This document shows, piece by piece, positions 5,226-9,955 of a stretch of DNA of 9,955 bases (its first letter is position 1; each line of letters opens with the position of its first letter). The DNA lies in contig CAJUTW010000048.1 of the NCBI GenBank assembly GCA_910589335.1, positions 1-9,955 of the forward strand. The letters are read 5' to 3'. Position numbers and translations under genes: made by a program. This DNA comes from an uncultured Bacilli bacterium. Lineage in GTDB: Bacteria; Bacillota_I; Bacilli_A; RF39; UBA660. The notes below the pieces were generated by a model, which was given only the letters and a program-made list of their open reading frames with translations, had not been told where the DNA came from and did not search any database.

Positions 5226-6102
5226 AATCAATATTTATTAATTCATAATCTCGCATACCACAGCCTAATTCTTCAGCTACCTCTATTGTATGAATACCAT
5301 TTTTTGACTCAATTCTTTCTATTAAATGATCACGTCCTTTGTCTTTTGATTGATATACTAAATCAATACATGCTTGATCTATAGCCACTGGATCAAGTGA
5401 TGCTAAAACACCTATATCAGCCATACAAGGATCTTCTGCTTGTGCACAACAATCACAATCTACACTTAAATTACACATAATGTTTATATATATAATATTC
5501 CCTTTAAAATATTCCACTACACTAAATGCAGCATCTGCCATTGCTTCTAGAAATTGATTTTGATCAACTTTAAACATATCATCAAAATCCCCAAATTTGC
5601 CTACACAATGAATATAATTTTTACCTTTAGAAGATGCAACTCCAATTGACAATTGTTTTAAAGCACCACCATATCCTCCCATATCATGCCCCTTAAAATG
5701 AGATAAAATTAACATTGAATCATAATTTTCAATATTCTTTCCTACATAATTTTTAGACAATCTTTTTCCATTTCTTATTTCTAAGACTTTATCTGGTCCT
5801 TCACTATCCATTATATCAACATCAAAATACTTACTCCAACCATGCTTTTCCATAAGTTCAATATGCTTTTCAGTTGTATTTCTTGCTCCATTATAAGCTG
5901 TATTACATTCAACAACCTTACCATTAACTTTATCAATAATAGTTTTTAAAAATTCAGGCTTTATATAATTTTGATTTCCTTCTTCTCCAGAATGTAATTT
6001 TATTGCTATATTTCCTTTTAACTCTTTTCCTAAAGTCTCATAAATTTTTACAATACTTTCAGGTGTAATTTCCTTTGTAAAATATACTTTTGCTTTTTCC
6101 AT
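5224..6102 (-). CDS. DUF362-domain protein (putative iron-sulfur protein)
   Basis: A 292-residue protein with the DUF362 hallmarks: an N-terminal 'IAIKLHSGEEGN' strand-loop (31-43), the conserved 'SHFKGHDMGGYGGALKQLS' block (134-152), and a cysteine cluster C216-x-C218-C219...C226 in DCDCCAQAEDPCMADIG, followed by 'LASLDPVAIDQA' (233-244). Members of this family are often annotated as Fe-S binding. This copy lacks the separate double-[4Fe-4S] ferredoxin tail some members have, so the internal cysteines are the likely metal ligands. It starts 20 bases after the SDR stop with SD AAGGAG, so it is the second gene of a two-gene operon closed by a terminator. Cytoplasmic; no signal peptide. The reaction is unknown. 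Confidence 0.85.
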   Translation of the reverse strand: MEKAKVYFTKEITPESIVKIYETLGKELKGNIAIKLHSGEEGNQNYIKPEFLKTIIDKVNGKVVECNTAYNGARNTTEKHIELMEKHGWSKYFDVDIMDSEGPDKVLEIRNGKRLSKNYVGKNIENYDSMLILSHFKGHDMGGYGGALKQLSIGVASSKGKNYIHCVGKFGDFDDMFKVDQNQFLEAMADAAFSVVEYFKGNIIYINIMCNLSVDCDCCAQAEDPCMADIGVLASLDPVAIDQACIDLVYQSKDKGRDHLIERIESKNGIHTIEVAEELGCGMRDYELINID

Positions 6103-6122
6103 AATTTTCTCCTTCTATTTAA

Positions 6123-6860
6123 TTAACTTCTTGCTGCTCCATCAACTGACAAAACTTCTCCTGTAATATAACTTGCTAAATCACTAGCTAAGAAAAGAAA
6201 AGCATTAGCTATATCTCTTGGCTTTCCAATTCTTCCTAAAGGTATTGATTTAATTAAAGGAGCTATCACTTCTTCTGGTAATAGAGCTACCATATCTGTT
6301 TTAATAATACCTGGAGCTACTGCATTTACTCTTATATTAAATGGTGCTAATTCACGTGCCAACGATTTTGTAATTCCATTAACTGCAAACTTACTAGCTG
6401 GATACCCCACCCCAGAAGGTTGACCATATATACTAACCATTGAACTTGTATTTAAAATAACACCACTTTTATTCTCTTTCATATAAGGAACAACTGCCTT
6501 AGTCATATTAAAAACCGCTTGAACATTCAAATCTATTATTTTAGCAAAATCTTCACTTGTAGTATTTTCTATACTTTCTTTAGCAGAAATTCCTGCATTA
6601 TTAACCAATATATCAATATGTCCATATTTCTTTATAATTTCTTTTAAAGTGCTTTCAATTTCAAAATAATTATTTAAATTTGGATAATAACCCGTAACTT
6701 CTATTCCTTCACTTTTTAATAAATTAATTGCATTACTTACAGATTCTTCTTTTGAACCAAATAGAATAACTTCTGCATTATTTTCTTTAAAAACTCTAAC
6801 AGTTTCTAGACCTATTCCTCTAGTTCCCCCTGTAACAATTGCTACTTTTTTATCTAACAT
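6123..6860 (-). CDS. Short-chain dehydrogenase/reductase (FabG-like SDR)
   Basis: A complete 245-residue classical SDR. It has the nucleotide-binding motif T10-G-G-T-R-G-I-G17, N87-N-A-G90, the active-site N112, S140, and Y153-P-A-S-K157 tetrad, the 'PG' motif after N179 (VNAVAPGIIKTDM), and the C-terminal 'YITGEVLSVDGA' typical of FabG relatives. It should reduce a keto group or oxidise an alcohol with NAD(P)H. FabG (3-oxoacyl-ACP reductase) is one option, but no fatty-acid genes are beside it, and sugar or sterol alcohol dehydrogenases of this family look alike. ATG 6860 follows the SD AGAAAGGA. It leads an operon with the DUF362 gene. No substrate can be assigned. Confidence 0.9.
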   Translation of the reverse strand: MLDKKVAIVTGGTRGIGLETVRVFKENNAEVILFGSKEESVSNAINLLKSEGIEVTGYYPNLNNYFEIESTLKEIIKKYGHIDILVNNAGISAKESIENTTSEDFAKIIDLNVQAVFNMTKAVVPYMKENKSGVILNTSSMVSIYGQPSGVGYPASKFAVNGITKSLARELAPFNIRVNAVAPGIIKTDMVALLPEEVIAPLIKSIPLGRIGKPRDIANAFLFLASDLASYITGEVLSVDGAARS

Positions 6861-6902
6861 ATTAAATCCTTTCTTAATAAATAATAATTCATTTATAAAA
6901 TA

Positions 6903-6931
6903 AGTATAACATTATTTTATATAATTATAAA
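6903..6931 (-). promoter_or_regulatory. Promoter of the SDR-DUF362 operon
   Basis: On the minus strand TATACT (6908-6903) is preceded by TGT, giving an extended -10. A weak -35 TTTATA (6931-6926) lies 17 bases upstream and overlaps the stop codon of the chaperonin gene. I see no terminator between that stop and this promoter, so read-through from the upstream operon is possible. Confidence 0.55.
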
Positions 6932-8481
6932 TCTGTAAAATCATTAATTTTATGAGCATTATTTTTATATTCATTAATTATTAAAGAAGTAGTTGTTAAA
7001 AGCATACTTGCTATAGAACAAGCATTTATTAAAGAATTAACTACAACTTCAGTAGAATCTAAAACTATAGTTTTATCTATTTCTTCATATTTATCTTCTA
7101 AAACATTATATATTAAATTATACTTTGATTTTTCAATATTCTTTATTATTTCATTTTGATTTAAACCAGCATTATATAAAATTTGTTTTAAAGGTTCTTT
7201 TAAACAATTTAATAAAATATCTGATATCATTTCTTCTTTTGATACTTCTTTAGATAATTTATAAAATGCTATCCCACTTCCAATTAATACGCCACGAGAA
7301 GCTGACGAAATCGCACACAAAGCATCATCATATCGCATCCTTTTTTCTCTTCTCTCAGTACTAGTAGGAGCTCCCACTAAAATATTAATAATACCATTTT
7401 CAAACATCGCAATTCTTTTATATAAAAAATTATCATCTTTTTCCAAATTATCCTTTATTAAATATCTTAACTCCTTAATTTTTTCTTTGATATTATTATT
7501 TTCAGTAAAATAAATTATACTTTCTTCATTTGTTAATTTTAAACCATTAACTTCTCCTAAAAAATATAAATCAATATTATTTAAATCATTTATAATTTTA
7601 CAATTTGAAATTAACTCTAAATCATTTAATAAATCCAATTTATTTTTTCCATATTCAGGTATTTTAAGTAAATATATTTTCTCATTTTGTTCGCTATTAA
7701 GTGCTAAAATATTATTTATAATATTATCACTATAATCATCTGCCAAAACTATTAAAGATTTATTTTTATTTAATGCTTCATTAATAAATAAAGCAATCTG
7801 TTCAATATCTACTAAATAATTATTAATAATTAGTAAATATACATTTTCAAGCTCAACTTCATTTTTATCTGTAAAAAATAAATTAGACGCTAAAATTGTT
7901 TCAAATAAATAACCTTTTTGATGCACAACTTCTGTTAAAGAAGTTGTATTTTCTTTAATTTTAATTGCAAATTTATCTCTTACTTGAAAATAGGCATCAC
8001 TAACAATTTTTCCAATTTCAAAAGATGCTGAAGAAGTAATTGCTATATTTAATAAATCATTATCTGTTGGAATTTTACTTTGGTTTTTTATTTTTTTTAT
8101 CAGTAAATTCATATCTTTTTCTAATTCTTTTTTAATAACTATAGGATTTTTTTCATTTTTAACGTACTCTAAACCTTGGTTATAAATACTTTGGAGCAAT
8201 ACAAGTGTTGTTGTAGTCCCATCTCCTACTATATCATTAGTTTTAATTGATGCTTCTTTTGTAAGCTCTAATATTGTGTTTATAACAACATCTTCACTTT
8301 CAATATTTTGAGCAATCGTTACTCCATCATTAGTTATAAATGGAGTAAATGCAGAATGATCTATAATTATATTACTTCCTTTAGGCCCTAAAGTTCTTTT
8401 TACTGTATCACATAATAAATCAACTGCAAATTGCATCTTCTCTTGTAATTCTTTTCCACTAACTATTTTTTTCAATTTCAT
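6925..8481 (-). CDS. Divergent GroEL-like group I chaperonin, orphan
   Basis: 518 residues from ATG 8481. Numbering from this Met falls in register with E. coli GroEL: T30-LGPKG (31-35), D52 in TNDGVTIAQ, D87 in VGDGTTTT (85-92). Further on are APTSTERREKRMRYDDAL (catalytic-type D386), a G-S-G nucleotide-site turn (401-403), and LDSTEVV near the end in place of the D495 region. The ATPase thus looks intact. The apical domain (about 190-370) is highly diverged, the protein is about 30 residues short of GroEL, and the GGM-repeat tail is absent. There is no groES beside it and no CIRCE element. It overlaps the preceding gene by 23 bases and is likely translated by coupling; no good SD is visible. 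A GTG at 8484 is one codon further up. It may be the only, fast-evolving GroEL of this organism or a specialised paralogue. Confidence 0.9.
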   Translation of the reverse strand: MKLKKIVSGKELQEKMQFAVDLLCDTVKRTLGPKGSNIIIDHSAFTPFITNDGVTIAQNIESEDVVINTILELTKEASIKTNDIVGDGTTTTLVLLQSIYNQGLEYVKNEKNPIVIKKELEKDMNLLIKKIKNQSKIPTDNDLLNIAITSSASFEIGKIVSDAYFQVRDKFAIKIKENTTSLTEVVHQKGYLFETILASNLFFTDKNEVELENVYLLIINNYLVDIEQIALFINEALNKNKSLIVLADDYSDNIINNILALNSEQNEKIYLLKIPEYGKNKLDLLNDLELISNCKIINDLNNIDLYFLGEVNGLKLTNEESIIYFTENNNIKEKIKELRYLIKDNLEKDDNFLYKRIAMFENGIINILVGAPTSTERREKRMRYDDALCAISSASRGVLIGSGIAFYKLSKEVSKEEMISDILLNCLKEPLKQILYNAGLNQNEIIKNIEKSKYNLIYNVLEDKYEEIDKTIVLDSTEVVVNSLINACSIASMLLTTTSLIINEYKNNAHKINDFTDL

Positions 8482-9226
8482 CACTCATTTCTATAATATA
8501 TTTCCAATACTTTTTAGGCATAAAATTCATTCTACATCTTTCATTAGTTCTTTCTTTTATAGCTATTGTCTTATAAAAGTTTTTCCATAATTCTAGAACA
8601 TCTTCTTCACATTCAGATAATTCTTTTTGCATTAAAGTAAAATTATCTGTTGACGTTAGAAAAAATTTCTTTTTATCATAAATACTTAATAAATTTCTTT
8701 TTTTATCTTCAATAATCCAATATTCATTTTTTAAACGTCTTTGAAAATGCTTTGAGATAAAAAATAAAATATTATTCTCAGGTTCTATTTCTGCATAAAG
8801 TATATTACCTTTTAATTCTTTAAAACGAAGAAAACCTTTAAATTTATGAGTTTCATGTTCTACATACTTAGTTATTTTTAAAGCTTCATTAACTCCACAT
8901 AAATTTCTCATATAAAAAATTTTATTTTTATATTTAAAACTCTGTATTAAAAAATAATATATTATAATTTCTTTATCATCTTTATTAGATAAAAATATTT
9001 TATAAATTGTATTAAATACTTCTTTCGAACTAGCTTTAATTATTTCATTTATTATACTATCATCTTGTTCATAATCTAATTTAAGAGTTTCTTCAAATAA
9101 ATTAGCTTGATATTTATCATTTTTAATATTTAAGGGGATAATTCTTTTTTTTATAAGTAATTTTATTAAATTTAGCAAATCAATAAATTCATTATTATAG
9201 AGAAAAATATAATTACTTTTTTTCAT
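8459..9226 (-). CDS. TIGR03915/DUF4130-type DNA metabolism protein
   Basis: A 255-residue protein. The middle segment FLRFKELKGNILYAEIEPENNI and the ending 'LWKNFYKTIAIKERTNERCRMNFMPKKYW' match the family I know as TIGR03915 (DUF4130), a probable DNA-metabolism protein found next to the TIGR03916 radical SAM protein and sometimes linked to a uracil-DNA-glycosylase-like gene. The context confirms the assignment: it follows exactly that partner with an ATGA overlap (9223-9226). The N-terminal half is divergent and Lys/Ile-rich. There is no strong SD, so translation is probably coupled. The 3' end overlaps the chaperonin start. A biochemical activity is not established for this family as far as I know; a role in DNA repair or modification is by association. 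Confidence 0.85.
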   Translation of the reverse strand: MKKSNYIFLYNNEFIDLLNLIKLLIKKRIIPLNIKNDKYQANLFEETLKLDYEQDDSIINEIIKASSKEVFNTIYKIFLSNKDDKEIIIYYFLIQSFKYKNKIFYMRNLCGVNEALKITKYVEHETHKFKGFLRFKELKGNILYAEIEPENNILFFISKHFQRRLKNEYWIIEDKKRNLLSIYDKKKFFLTSTDNFTLMQKELSECEEDVLELWKNFYKTIAIKERTNERCRMNFMPKKYWKYIIEMSDEIEKNS

Positions 9227-9955
9227 TTAAATAATGTTAATTGCTCTATATTAGTATTTTTTTCTTTTGTTTCTTCTAAAATCAAATTTCTCTCTATAAT
9301 TTTTTTATTAAACATATTTTCCGATGTAAAATATTTTTTATTGCAAGTAATAAAATATTTAGCTCTTTTTAAAACTATCCCCATTTTCTTTAAATCTTTA
9401 AAATCAATTGTAAAATACTTTCTTGAAGAAATAATTCTTTTTGCGGAGGTAACTCCTATTCCTGGAATTTTCAATAAATCTATATAGGAACATGTATTTA
9501 TTTCTTTTGGAAATTCTTCTAAATGTTTAAGTGCCCAATTAGCTTTTGGATCTAATAATAAGTTAAAGTTTGGATTATCTTTATCTAAAATTTCATCAAC
9601 TTTAAAATTATAGTAACGAAGTAACCAATCTGCTTGATAAAGTCGATGTTCTCTTAAAAGTGGTGGTTTATCTAAAGTTGGTAAAAGATTATCTTTATTA
9701 ACTGGAATATATGCTGAATAAAATACTCTTTTCAATTTATGATTTTCATACATTTTAGAACTCTTAGTCATTATATCTAAATCATTTTCACTAGTTGCTC
9801 CTATAATCATTTGAGTGCTTTGACCTGCAGGAACAAATTTGTTACTCTTATTTTTATTAACATAATTCATAATTTTATCTACTTTATCGCTTTCTTTATT
9901 TGGTGCTAATAGTTTTAATCCTTCATCTGTTGGTAACTCAACATTAGCACTAAGT
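9223..9955 (-). CDS. Putative DNA modification/repair radical SAM protein (TIGR03916-type), 5' partial
   Basis: The frame stays open to the right window edge; about 243 residues are visible and the start lies outside. Met at 9870 is internal: the codons before it (LSANVELPTDEGLKLLAPNK) fit the family. Visible blocks are FVPAGQSTQMIIGAT, RVFYSAYIPVN, PPLLREHRLYQADWLLR, and a helix-hairpin-helix-like DNA-binding segment around LLKIPGIGVTSAKRI, followed by MGIVLKRAKYFITC. These match the family known as the UDG-linked radical SAM protein. The CxxxCxxC cluster that binds the [4Fe-4S] centre would lie upstream, outside the window. The end overlaps the next gene by 4 bases. Role in DNA repair or base modification is the family-level prediction. 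Confidence 0.9.
   Translation of the reverse strand, partial: LSANVELPTDEGLKLLAPNKESDKVDKIMNYVNKNKSNKFVPAGQSTQMIIGATSENDLDIMTKSSKMYENHKLKRVFYSAYIPVNKDNLLPTLDKPPLLREHRLYQADWLLRYYNFKVDEILDKDNPNFNLLLDPKANWALKHLEEFPKEINTCSYIDLLKIPGIGVTSAKRIISSRKYFTIDFKDLKKMGIVLKRAKYFITCNKKYFTSENMFNKKIIERNLILEETKEKNTNIEQLTLFK

Noticed and set aside
5157..5231. Longer N-terminus (25 more residues, hydrophobic) for the HExxH protein, resembling a signal peptide
   Set aside because: It is encoded by the preceding gene's terminator and the promoter region; ATG 5156 has a clear SD (AGGTGA).
8480..9226. CIRCE (HrcA) or CtsR operators expected for groEL or clp genes
   Set aside because: No TTAGCACTC-N9-GAGTGCTAA or paired CtsR heptads seen before either the chaperonin or the ClpX-like gene. 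TTAGCACT near 9946 is a single half within coding sequence.
9868..9870. ATG 9870 as start of the radical SAM protein
   Set aside because: The frame continues upstream with family-like sequence to the window edge, so this Met is internal.
1..9955. Mollicute genetic code (TGA = Trp), suggested by the very AT-rich sequence
   Set aside because: TGA ends real genes (for example the radical SAM gene at 9223-9225) and Trp is encoded by TGG throughout.

Overview
The window is AT-rich DNA with lysine-, asparagine- and isoleucine-rich proteins. Trp is read from TGG and TGA is used as a stop (for example at 9223-9225 and 2195-2197), so the code is standard, not the Mycoplasma code. Together with consensus-like Gram-positive promoters, strong Shine-Dalgarno sites and the gene families present, this suggests a low-GC member of the Bacillota, plausibly a gut-associated Bacilli/Clostridia lineage. 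That placement is inference.

Left part (1-2380): a decaying mobile segment. Two ASCH/PUA-like genes (the first cut by the window edge) run on the + strand and end at a terminator. Convergent to them is a MobV/Pre-type relaxase pseudogene that has lost its N-terminus and carries an internal frameshift. Between this remnant and the tRNA lies a compact locus missed by ordinary gene calling: a 30-residue single-membrane-helix peptide (2105-2197) with a near-consensus promoter and strong SD, and a convergent antisense RNA (about 2302 to 2188) with its own consensus-like promoter and an intrinsic terminator. The two RNAs overlap over the peptide's stop codon and 3' UTR. This is the architecture of a type I toxin-antitoxin module. 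In addition, a 14-bp segment of the mRNA 5' UTR is complementary to a 3' segment that also forms the mRNA terminator stem. It is the most interesting object in the window.

Boundary (2319-2505): an elongator tRNA-Met(CAT) on the minus strand with its own promoter and terminator, plus a perfect tandem 10-bp repeat just past its 3' end. tRNA 3' ends are common integration sites, which fits the mobile segment lying on that side.

Right part (2562-9955), all on the minus strand and probably chromosomal: a radical SAM DNA-repair-type gene (5' end outside the window), its usual partner (TIGR03915/DUF4130 type) and a divergent orphan GroEL form an overlapping operon. Next come an SDR oxidoreductase followed by a DUF362 protein (second operon, own promoter, terminator at the end), an HExxH metallopeptidase-like protein of unknown family (own promoter), and a ClpX-like AAA+ unfoldase with an unusual long N-terminal region (own promoter, TTG start).

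No CRISPR array, rRNA or insertion sequence was seen. No gene-free stretch exceeds about 300 bases once the toxin locus is counted; 1988-2561 holds the toxin-antitoxin locus, the tRNA and their signals.
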